From DSXH01 sp964532065 (GTDB taxonomy: Bacteria; Bacteroidota; Ignavibacteria; Ignavibacteriales; Melioribacteraceae): a DNA stretch of 5,774 nucleotides. The stretch lies in assembly GCA_964532065.1 (NCBI GenBank), contig CAZHHG010000128.1, forward strand, positions 1 to 5,774, in the 5' to 3' direction. Position 1 is the stretch's first letter, and each line of letters begins with the position of its first letter. Both the position numbers and the translations under genes were made by a program. Shown piece by piece: positions 1 to 5,661 of the stretch. The notes below the pieces were generated by a model. That model was given only the letters and a program-made list of their open reading frames with translations. It was not told the origin of the DNA and made no database searches.

Positions 1-1
1 G

Positions 2-157
2 ATATTAACAATTCTTTTTGTTTTTGTGATGACACCAATTGGATTGATTGCAAGACTCTTCGGGAAAAAATTTCTTGATCTGAAATGGGGCGATTCTAAA
101 AACTCATACTGGATTGTCAAGGAGAATAAAGAAATAGACTACGAAAAAATGTATTGA
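2..157 (+). CDS. C-terminal end of a small membrane protein, probably SxtJ-like (partial)
   Basis: The frame is open from the window edge and ends in TGA at 155-157, giving 51 residues with no start in view. It begins with a hydrophobic stretch (ILTILFVFVMTPIGLIARLF) that looks like the end of a transmembrane helix. A short polar tail follows, with GKKFLDLKW, a SYW triplet and the final residues DYEKMY. The order TPIGL-x-x-RLFGK, then L-x-L-x, then SYW is what I recall from the C-terminus of SxtJ-family membrane proteins, small proteins of unknown biochemical role named after the saxitoxin cluster and often found beside NodU/HypF-type carbamoyltransferase genes. The tail is probably cytoplasmic. 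The stop lies 41 bp before argF, so co-transcription is possible. Assignment rests on a short tail remembered from the family; a different small membrane protein cannot be excluded. Confidence 0.6.
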   Translation: MLTILFVFVMTPIGLIARLFGKKFLDLKWGDSKNSYWIVKENKEIDYEKMY

Positions 158-181
158 AAAATTAATTCATAAACATATAAA
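154..181 (+). promoter_or_regulatory. possible sigma70-type promoter for argF
   Basis: TTGAAA at 154-159 and TATAAA at 176-181 are separated by 16 bp, each one base off the classical hexamers. The predicted start site would fall near 187-189, almost on the ribosome binding site, leaving a very short leader. The region is AT-rich, so chance matches are likely, and read-through from the upstream gene is an alternative. Confidence 0.25.
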
Positions 182-189
182 AATAAGAC

Positions 190-195
190 AGGTGA
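190..195 (+). promoter_or_regulatory. Shine-Dalgarno site of argF
   Basis: AGGTGA lies 3 nt before the ATG at 199. This is a tight spacing, while the next in-frame ATG (211) would be 15 nt away. The site therefore favours 199, without excluding 211. Confidence 0.5.
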
Positions 196-198
196 AAT

Positions 199-1131
199 AT
201 GGCAGTGAATATGAAAGGTAAAAGTCTGATTGAAATTCAGCACCTTACTCTCGAAGAAATATATCAGATATTCGATTTGAGTAAAACACTTAAAGAAGAA
301 CGTTTGACAGGTAAAAAACATCATGTTCTGGAAGGTAAAAAACTGGGAATGATTTTCTCCAAACCTTCAACTCGCACCAGAGTTTCGTTTGAAGTCGGAA
401 TCTATGAACTCGGCGGTGTAGGATTGTATTTTAATCAGAATGATCTGCAGCTGAAAAAGAGCGAAAGCGTAAGCGATACGGCAAAAGTTCTCTCACGTTA
501 TCTTGACGGAATTATGATTCGTACATTTGATCATCAGGATGTTATTGATCTCGCAAAGTACGGATCCATCCCTGTAATTAACGGATTAACCGATCTTCAT
601 CATCCGTGCCAGGTGCTGACAGATCTCTTTACCGCACTCGAAAAGAAAAGAACTCTTCAAGGACTTAAGCTTGCATATATCGGTGATGGGAATAATATGG
701 CTCACAGTCTCCTCCAGGGATGTTCAAAAGTAGGTATGAATATTTCTATCGCATCCCCATCCGGATACAAACCGGTTGATTTTGTGGTTAAAGAATCCCT
801 TGAAAATGCAAAATATATGGGGAGCTCTGTCGAAATTCTTGACGATCCGATTGCTGCAGTTAAAAATGCTGATATTGTCTATACCGATGTCTGGGCAAGT
901 ATGGGACAGGAAAAAGAATCGGAGGAGAGGAAAAAGAAATTTGCGGGATTCCAGGTTAATCCGCAGCTTGTCAAAAATGCAAAAGATGATTACATCTTTA
1001 TGCATTGTCTGCCGGCTCATAGAGGCGATGAAGTTGTAGATGAAATCTGTGATTCTCCTAATTCAGTTATTTTTGACGAAGCGGAAAACCGTCTTCATGT
1101 TCAAAAAGCCATTATGGCCCTAACTATGTAA
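199..1131 (+). CDS. argF: ornithine carbamoyltransferase
   Basis: This cytoplasmic enzyme transfers the carbamoyl group from carbamoyl phosphate to L-ornithine, giving citrulline in arginine synthesis. The 310-residue length is normal for the family. The N-terminal carbamoyl-phosphate domain has STRTR at 57-61 followed by SFE, and HPCQ at 135-138. The ornithine domain has GDGNNMAHS at 162-170, D230 with the SMG loop at 234-236, and HCLP at 269-272 with the catalytic cysteine C270. The SMG loop favours plain ornithine over the N-acetyl- or N-succinylornithine enzymes found in some Bacteroidota. That distinction is an inference from motifs. The same fold also serves in catabolic pathways (arcB), but no arcA or arcC is adjacent. 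No other arg gene is visible, so the gene looks solitary. It ends in a strong terminator 23 bp downstream. The start at 199 is chosen from AGGTGA at 190-195; M5 (211) is the alternative. Confidence 0.95.
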   Translation: MAVNMKGKSLIEIQHLTLEEIYQIFDLSKTLKEERLTGKKHHVLEGKKLGMIFSKPSTRTRVSFEVGIYELGGVGLYFNQNDLQLKKSESVSDTAKVLSRYLDGIMIRTFDHQDVIDLAKYGSIPVINGLTDLHHPCQVLTDLFTALEKKRTLQGLKLAYIGDGNNMAHSLLQGCSKVGMNISIASPSGYKPVDFVVKESLENAKYMGSSVEILDDPIAAVKNADIVYTDVWASMGQEKESEERKKKFAGFQVNPQLVKNAKDDYIFMHCLPAHRGDEVVDEICDSPNSVIFDEAENRLHVQKAIMALTM

Positions 1132-1154
1132 CAAACTTAATTATAAATTCTAAT

Positions 1155-1185
1155 GGAGCAGATAATCATCTGCTCCGGATTTTTT
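1155..1185 (+). terminator. intrinsic terminator after argF
   Basis: A perfect 9-bp stem (GGAGCAGAT at 1155-1163 with ATCTGCTCC at 1168-1176) closes a 4-nt loop AATC. It is followed after GGA by six T residues (1180-1185). It lies 23 bp after the argF stop. It ends 3 bp before the likely ATG of the next gene, so that gene needs either its own promoter or read-through. Confidence 0.9.
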
Positions 1186-1188
1186 ATT

Positions 1189-1842
1189 ATGGAAAATATC
1201 GACGGATTAGTTTCGCTCTTAATAGCTTGTATCGAATTACTCTTCATTATTAATCTTTTTCTATTTGCAAAAAAAAATACTGTTAATAAACTCATAATTG
1301 CGCAATTAATCCTGCTCTTCGGTTATCAGGTATTCGAGTTTTTAATCTGTTTTGCCGGATTGAAAGAACAGATTTTCATTTATCTCGCCCTTCTGGATAT
1401 CACACTTCTGCCTCCTCTTGGATTATATACAGTTTTGTTGTTCGCAGGTAAACTGCGTAGTTATCATAAACTGATTTTTTTACCGGCTCTCTTTTTTATA
1501 ATCTATTATCCCTTTGCCATCGATCAACTTGCCGTTACTAAATGTACGGTACTATATGCTTCATACTATTATCCTCTCGGTCCATTCTATGCAACTTTCT
1601 ATTATCTTCCTGTAATCGGGTCTATGATAATTCTGAATAAAAAGTGGGGAGCCGAATCGGAACCGGCTAAAAAATCACTCACACGGCTCTATCTGTTCGG
1701 ATACCTCTTTACATTTATTCCGGCTATGGTCATTGCTATTTTTGTTCCGTCATTTGTATTTGCCGTGGAGAGCCTTCTCTGCAAACTCGCTTTTGTACTT
1801 TCGACATTCCTGACAATCTTCGCACTTAAAAATAAATCGTGA
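1189..1842 (+). CDS. seven-helix membrane protein, resembles a histidine-kinase N-terminal 7TM region
   Basis: From ATG 1189 the product has 217 residues, nearly all in seven hydrophobic segments at about 5-27, 34-56, 62-86, 94-111, 131-149, 166-186 and 190-212. Basic residues in the loops after segments 1, 3 and 5 (KK at 28-29, K88/R90, KK at 151-152) suggest these loops face the cytoplasm. The LLPPLGLY stretch at 73-80, and a YPLGPFYATFYYLP helix followed by a polar loop, recall the 7TM sensor region (HisKA_7TM type) at the front of some histidine kinases. Here the protein stops four residues after helix 7, with no kinase, cyclase or other output domain. An upstream in-frame ATG at 1153 would add 12 residues encoded by the argF terminator hairpin and U-tract, so 1189 is preferred. 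No clear Shine-Dalgarno precedes it. The 109-codon gene follows after 10 bp, suggesting co-translation. Family assignment is by resemblance only and the function is unknown. Confidence 0.7.
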   Translation: MENIDGLVSLLIACIELLFIINLFLFAKKNTVNKLIIAQLILLFGYQVFEFLICFAGLKEQIFIYLALLDITLLPPLGLYTVLLFAGKLRSYHKLIFLPALFFIIYYPFAIDQLAVTKCTVLYASYYYPLGPFYATFYYLPVIGSMIILNKKWGAESEPAKKSLTRLYLFGYLFTFIPAMVIAIFVPSFVFAVESLLCKLAFVLSTFLTIFALKNKS

Positions 1843-1852
1843 ATCGAATTCT

Positions 1853-2182
1853 ATGCTGGAAACAATTCTTAACATTTACCTAATTATTGAAAACGGCTAT
1901 GTCGTCGAATTCAGAGCTATTGATTACTCTCTTGAAGGATCTGAAGATGAGAAAATAAAATTCCTGAAATCCCGCGCGAAGGAGGATTATCAAATTTCAC
2001 AGAGATTCAACTCGCCCCGCAATTCAGCGGGACAATTCATGAAATACTCAAAATTTTCAAAGCTTGAATCCCAAGGAATGCAATTTCAGCTATTCGAGGA
2101 TATTTTCAGAGAATACAATGTCCCTCAAAATCCCTTAATATGTGTTACTCCCGTCGTTGATGGAATCGTTTTGTCCGATTAA
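1853..2182 (+). CDS. hypothetical protein, 109 residues
   Basis: I do not recognise this protein. It starts 10 bp after the stop of the seven-helix gene and ends in TAA at 2180-2182. The first 25 residues are mixed hydrophobic and look like a beta-rich start (NIYLIIENGYVVEFRAIDY). Residues 26-75 are charged and probably partly helical, with EGSEDEKIKFLKSRAKEDY. The end has LFEDIFREY at 80-88 and a hydrophobic strand LICVTPVVDGIVL at 95-107. There is no signal peptide, no full transmembrane helix and no metal-binding cysteine pattern, so a soluble cytoplasmic protein is likely. No ATG lies between the previous in-frame stop (1811-1813) and 1853. The tight spacing suggests translational coupling to the membrane protein. 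It could be a genuine small protein or a fragment of a longer ancestral one; its balanced composition argues against a chance frame. Confidence 0.55.
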   Translation: MLETILNIYLIIENGYVVEFRAIDYSLEGSEDEKIKFLKSRAKEDYQISQRFNSPRNSAGQFMKYSKFSKLESQGMQFQLFEDIFREYNVPQNPLICVTPVVDGIVLSD

Positions 2183-2217
2183 TAATTTACGCCTATAAAA
2201 TTATTTATTAACTCTTA

Positions 2218-2247
2218 TTGACTTTTTATACTTCCCACTACTATCTT
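2218..2247 (+). promoter_or_regulatory. possible promoter for the acyl-CoA synthetase gene
   Basis: TTGACT at 2218-2223 and TATCTT at 2242-2247 are 18 bp apart, matching the sigma70 hexamers at 5 and 4 of 6 positions. The second box also partly matches the Bacteroidota -7 element TAnnTTTG. The start site would be near 2254, about 17 nt before the ATG. The surrounding 88-bp gap is AT-rich, so this is tentative. Confidence 0.35.
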
Positions 2248-2260
2248 GACACAAATTTTT

Positions 2261-2264
2261 GGAG
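2261..2264 (+). promoter_or_regulatory. Shine-Dalgarno site that sets the acyl-CoA synthetase start
   Basis: GGAG at 2261-2264 is followed by six A residues and then ATG at 2271. An in-frame TTG at 2259 overlaps this element, which would leave it without a ribosome binding site. ATG 2271 is therefore the better start. Confidence 0.7.
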
Positions 2265-2270
2265 AAAAAA

Positions 2271-4094
2271 ATGCCTCTGTATAAGGACTTTAAAACCATA
2301 CCCCAATTATTCAACATTATTACCCAGGAATTTGGAAAGGGTAAAGAAAGGCCGGTTCTCAAATATAAAGTTGATGAAAAATGGAACGATATCACTTATG
2401 ATCAGCTTTATGAAGAAACCGTTAATCTTGCGTGCGGCCTGGCTGCACTCGGTGTTAAAAAAGAGGATAAGGTTGCTATCATTGCCGAGAACAGACCGGA
2501 ATGGGTCTATGCAGATATGGCCATACTTGGTCTTGGGGCTATTGATGTTCCTCTCTATCCAATCTCTACATCAGAATCACTGGAGTATATTCTTAATAAC
2601 TCAGAATCGGTAGGAATATTTGTCTCGAACAAATTCCAGTTGAACAAAGTCTTAAAAGTCCGCGGAAATTGTAAAAACCTCAAATTTATAATCGTGATGA
2701 ATAATTCTGAGAGAGGTTCGGAAAAAGATGTTTATTCGTTGCTGGATGTTCAGACTAAGGGTAAAGAATTCCGGAAAGAACAACCGGATTACTTCAACCA
2801 GACTTCAAGTCTCTGTACCGAGACTCAACTATGTACAATTATATATACTTCGGGTACAACCGGTGAACCGAAAGGTGTAATGCTGACTCACAAAAATATT
2901 GTTTCAAATATAAAAGCTGCACATGAAATCTTTCATATAGACGAAAAAGATGTATTTCTTTCTTTCCTTCCTCTCTGTCATATTTTTGAAAGAATGGGAG
3001 GATATTACACCGCATTCTCCTGCGGCGGTATAATTGCTTATGCTGAGAGTATCGAAAAAATTGCCAATAATATGGCTGAAATAAAACCGACAATAATGAC
3101 CGCGGTTCCCCGATTGTTTGAAAGAATGTACAGCAGAATTAAAAAGAATGTTGAAAGCCAGCCGGAGAAAAAACAGAAAATATTTAACTGGGCTATCGAA
3201 ACCGGAAAAGAATTTATGGTTGCTAAAAAATCCGGCCATCCTGTACCGATAATGCTATCATTAAAACGGAAACTTGCCGATAAACTGGTCTTCGGCAAGT
3301 TGAGAGAAAGAACCGGCGGCAGATTAAGATTCTTTATCTCCGGCGGTGCCGCTCTTTCGCGTGAACTCGGTATCTTCTTCGATGCTGCCGGAATTCTGAT
3401 TATCGAAGGATATGGACTTACAGAGTCGTCACCTGTTATTACCGCAAATAGGCTGAATGATTATAAATTCGGAACAGTAGGAAAACCTTTGCCCGGAGTT
3501 GAAGTCAAAATTGCTAAAGACGGCGAGATTCTTGCCTATGGACCTAATATTATGCAGGGATATTATAAGAACAAGAAGGATACTGAAGATACGATTAAAG
3601 ACGGGTGGCTCCATACCGGCGATATAGGGGTATTTGATGCGGAAGGTTTTCTTATAATTACCGACCGTAAGAAACATCTCTTTAAAACATCGGGTGGAAA
3701 ATACATCGCTCCAACACCTATTGAGAATATGTTCCTCGCAAGCAAGTATATTGATCAGTTTATCATAATCGGCGATAGAAGGATGTTTATTACCGCGTTA
3801 ATCGTCCCTGACTATGAAGCACTTAAAGAATACGCCGATGCAAATAGAATTCAATACAGTAATGTGGATGAACTTGTTAAGATGAAACAGATCTACGAAC
3901 TTCTAGATAAGGAATTGGGTGAGTTCCAGAAAAAACTTGCGGCATTCGAAAGAATACGAAAATTTGCCATACTCGATAAACCATTTACAATTGAAGGCGG
4001 CGAGCTTACTCCTTCACTTAAAGTAAAACGTAAGGTTATTGAAGAGCGTTATAAAGATCTTATTGAAGATATGTACAAAGGTCTGGAAGGGTAA
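2271..4094 (+). CDS. fadD: long-chain fatty acid--CoA ligase (AMP-forming)
   Basis: This enzyme activates fatty acids with ATP and CoA to acyl-CoA through an acyl-adenylate, probably at the inner face of the membrane, for beta-oxidation or lipid synthesis. The 607-residue length fits the long-chain acyl-CoA synthetase family. The ATP-binding loop is YTSGTTGEPKG at 192-202. PRLFERMYSRI and a GGAALSREL stretch belong to the large N-terminal domain. The adenine-binding motif is GYGLTESSP at 380-388, with GWLHTGD at 445-451. The hinge is DRKK at 465-468, followed by TSGGK and APTPIEN ending at N486. The C-terminal motif TPSLKVKR at 580-587 holds the candidate catalytic lysines K584 and K586. All core motifs are intact and there is no signal peptide. 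The gene stands alone, with an 88-bp AT-rich gap upstream and its own terminator downstream. Chain-length preference cannot be read from sequence, and the gene symbol is by family similarity. Confidence 0.9.
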   Translation: MPLYKDFKTIPQLFNIITQEFGKGKERPVLKYKVDEKWNDITYDQLYEETVNLACGLAALGVKKEDKVAIIAENRPEWVYADMAILGLGAIDVPLYPISTSESLEYILNNSESVGIFVSNKFQLNKVLKVRGNCKNLKFIIVMNNSERGSEKDVYSLLDVQTKGKEFRKEQPDYFNQTSSLCTETQLCTIIYTSGTTGEPKGVMLTHKNIVSNIKAAHEIFHIDEKDVFLSFLPLCHIFERMGGYYTAFSCGGIIAYAESIEKIANNMAEIKPTIMTAVPRLFERMYSRIKKNVESQPEKKQKIFNWAIETGKEFMVAKKSGHPVPIMLSLKRKLADKLVFGKLRERTGGRLRFFISGGAALSRELGIFFDAAGILIIEGYGLTESSPVITANRLNDYKFGTVGKPLPGVEVKIAKDGEILAYGPNIMQGYYKNKKDTEDTIKDGWLHTGDIGVFDAEGFLIITDRKKHLFKTSGGKYIAPTPIENMFLASKYIDQFIIIGDRRMFITALIVPDYEALKEYADANRIQYSNVDELVKMKQIYELLDKELGEFQKKLAAFERIRKFAILDKPFTIEGGELTPSLKVKRKVIEERYKDLIEDMYKGLEG

Positions 4095-4103
4095 TTATTA
4101 ATT

Positions 4104-4149
4104 TCTTGCTCATGAGCCGTAAAAAGCTCATGAGCAAGATTAATTTTTT
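4104..4149 (+). terminator. intrinsic terminator after the acyl-CoA synthetase gene
   Basis: A perfect 14-bp stem (TCTTGCTCATGAGC at 4104-4117 with its complement at 4126-4139) encloses an 8-nt loop (CGTAAAAA). TTAA and six T residues (4144-4149) follow. The T run overlaps the stop codon of the convergent phosphatase gene. On the - strand the stem is followed by AAATTAATAA, a poor U-tract, so it looks mainly one-directional, though it may slow opposing transcripts. Confidence 0.85.
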
Positions 4150-5467
4150 ATTGAAGCATTTTTCCGAAAAGAGTTAAATACATAAACTTATAGATATCGG
4201 TATTATCAACCGATCCTTTTACAAATTCTGAATTTAATCCTGCCGCGCGTACAAGAACTGATCCGCATACGTCATCAGTAGTTGACCAGCTTATAACGAA
4301 CGGGAAAGTACGTCCCCATTTGTCCGGCATTGATCTGAACGGGAAGCTTTCAGGACCGTCCACTCCGTCATAAGGTGCACCGTTCGGAGCTGATTTGGAG
4401 ATCGGTTTATTAAACGGGAAATAATCTTCAGTGTAGCTTATGGCTTCCATCCCGCCTGCTTCACTGTCCGAACATGTTATTAAAAGTGTTTTCGGATTTG
4501 AATCAATAAATTTCAATGCAACACCCAGAGCGTCATCTGCGCGTTTCAACGCTTCCAGTGTTCCTCTGGCATTGTTCTTATTACCGAAATTATCTGTTCC
4601 TTCTTCTTCTACTACCAGCAGGAACTGTTGATTATTTCTGGAGAGTATTGTAATGGCGGCTTCGGTCATCTCAGCAAGAGTCGGAACTCCCGCTTTGAAA
4701 TTTTTCAGACCTAATTTGTTCTGTTCCTCTTCCGGTTTGTCATTGAATGTATGTTCTTCTGAAAAGATCCCCAATAATTTATAAGAATCTTCGGGCAGAT
4801 TCAGGAGCTGATCGCGGTTGTAGATAACTTTATACCCGAGTTTTTTTGCTTCTTCAATCAGGTTTAATCCGTCACTCCTTTTCCCGTTCTTTGTATGAAA
4901 TCCGCTCGTTCCTTTCGGTAGAAGCCATTCCTCGCCGCCGTACATTATAACATCGACACCAGAAAAGATTGTCTGCTTTGCTATCTCCTCGTCTTCTTTT
5001 CTCGAAGGTACAGTAACAACAAATGCACCCGTACCGGGCTCGATGATGCTGCCGGAATTTACCAGACCTGTTCTAATACCGGCATTCATTGCTTCCTGCA
5101 TAATACTGAGCCTTTTACCCGAACGCGAAACCGGCTTTTCAAGATTGTCGTCCGTTCCATAAGCACCTACTCCTACTTTTACGCCATATGCGTGAATTGT
5201 CCCTCCGCCATTGGAAGTGGCAGTTAATGAATTTGTCATATGGCCTAGGTAGATTCCGATATTCGGTAATTTATCCCAGTTCAATTGATTATCAGGTCCT
5301 GCATAAAGGAGCCTCACTGCGTTCCAAACGGCCAGCGAGGTACCATCCGGATGAATGAAAATTACATTCCCTTTTTCTGGATTTGAAGTTAGACCAGATG
5401 AATCTTGTCCGGAAACAATTGAAAGTCCAGTTAATAACAATATCAGAATCACTTTATAAAGCTTCAT
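4148..5467 (-). CDS. secreted alkaline phosphatase superfamily protein with altered metal site
   Basis: The 439-residue product starts with a signal peptide: K2, K5, a hydrophobic core at 6-18 and likely cleavage after G20 (VSG|QD). It should act outside the cytoplasmic membrane on phosphoesters. Superfamily motifs appear in PhoA order. NVIFIHPDG carries D41. TATSNGGGTIHAYGVK carries S85, aligned without gaps to the nucleophile motif. EPGTGAF (T146) and SRK (R156) match the Mg and phosphate ligands. EEEGTD (E287, D292), TCSDSEAGG (D334) and STTDDV near 395-400 match the remaining metal motifs. Compared with E. coli PhoA, H331, H370 and H412 become N296, S335 and S395, so no canonical zinc histidine remains, while H39 and H92 are new near the site. 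The C-terminal SVDNTDI matches the family end. The start has AAGGTG 5 nt upstream and a plausible promoter. The fold is confident; the metal and the activity are not. It could be a phosphodiesterase or an inactive homologue. Confidence 0.85.
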   Translation of the reverse strand: MKLYKVILILLLTGLSIVSGQDSSGLTSNPEKGNVIFIHPDGTSLAVWNAVRLLYAGPDNQLNWDKLPNIGIYLGHMTNSLTATSNGGGTIHAYGVKVGVGAYGTDDNLEKPVSRSGKRLSIMQEAMNAGIRTGLVNSGSIIEPGTGAFVVTVPSRKEDEEIAKQTIFSGVDVIMYGGEEWLLPKGTSGFHTKNGKRSDGLNLIEEAKKLGYKVIYNRDQLLNLPEDSYKLLGIFSEEHTFNDKPEEEQNKLGLKNFKAGVPTLAEMTEAAITILSRNNQQFLLVVEEEGTDNFGNKNNARGTLEALKRADDALGVALKFIDSNPKTLLITCSDSEAGGMEAISYTEDYFPFNKPISKSAPNGAPYDGVDGPESFPFRSMPDKWGRTFPFVISWSTTDDVCGSVLVRAAGLNSEFVKGSVDNTDIYKFMYLTLFGKMLQ

Positions 5468-5472
5468 TATGG

Positions 5473-5478
5473 CACCTT
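5473..5478 (-). promoter_or_regulatory. Shine-Dalgarno site of the phosphatase gene
   Basis: On the - strand AAGGTG lies 5 nt before the ATG (5467-5465), a good distance. It supports this start, which also places the signal peptide exactly at the N-terminus. Confidence 0.65.
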
Positions 5479-5494
5479 GGATTTTTTAGAAGTA

Positions 5495-5525
5495 CAAATT
5501 TATTCAATTCTGACGGACTATGAAA
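5495..5525 (-). promoter_or_regulatory. Bacteroidota-type promoter of the phosphatase gene
   Basis: Read on the - strand, TTTC (5525-5522) is followed by exactly 19 nt and then TAAATTTG (5502-5495). The Bacteroidota consensus is TTTG-N19-TAnnTTTG, so only one conserved base differs. Transcription would begin around 5488-5490, about 20 nt before the ATG, leaving room for the ribosome site. No convincing repeated Pho box is visible around it. Confidence 0.55.
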
Positions 5526-5611
5526 TAACGGTTCAATTATTCACTCACCGGTAGTATGTACATCTAAATACAATTCTATGCCGAATGAGGAGTGGAAAAC
5601 CCAATTTTTCT

Positions 5612-5619
5612 TATATTTG
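5612..5619 (+). promoter_or_regulatory. possible -7 promoter element for metG
   Basis: TATATTTG matches the Bacteroidota -7 box TAnnTTTG exactly and sits 42 bp before the metG start. The -33 position (about 5589-5592) reads GGAG and does not match TTTG, so the promoter is uncertain. Confidence 0.35.
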
Positions 5620-5651
5620 TCTTCATTATAAACAACCATTGGATCAATTTT

Positions 5652-5655
5652 GGGA
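5652..5655 (+). promoter_or_regulatory. Shine-Dalgarno site of metG
   Basis: GGGA is placed 6 nt before the GTG at 5662 and helps select it over TTG 5650, which overlaps the element. The only nearby ATG (5660) is out of frame and hits a stop after five codons. Confidence 0.45.
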
Positions 5656-5661
5656 AATAAT

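Noticed and set aside
724..1020. Antisense open frame inside argF
   Set aside because: Its translation has no recognisable domain and it lies opposite a fully conserved enzyme region; a shadow frame.
2181..2205. Inverted repeat AATAATTT/AAATTATT after the 109-codon gene
   Set aside because: The stem is only A-T pairs with a 9-nt loop and no following U-tract, which is too weak for a terminator and expected by chance in AT-rich DNA.
2259..2270. TTG start adding four residues to the acyl-CoA synthetase
   Set aside because: The TTG overlaps the GGAG ribosome site that is ideally spaced for ATG 2271, and family N-termini do not need the extra residues.
2839..3298. Several antisense open frames inside the acyl-CoA synthetase gene
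   Set aside because: They overlap each other in different frames, have odd Phe/Ser-rich compositions and no ribosome sites, and the + strand motifs are intact.
5468..5560. Pho box upstream of the phosphatase gene
   Set aside because: I looked for direct repeats with 11-bp spacing on both strands and found none convincing.
5556..5563. 8-bp palindrome ATGTACAT between the divergent promoters
   Set aside because: Too short to claim as an operator without a second copy; frequent by chance.
5578..5631. A 17-codon frame in the metG leader (MPNEEWKTQFFLYLSSL)
   Set aside because: It has no Shine-Dalgarno, no methionine-rich stretch or attenuator hairpin, and spans the likely -7 box, so it probably lies mostly upstream of the transcript.
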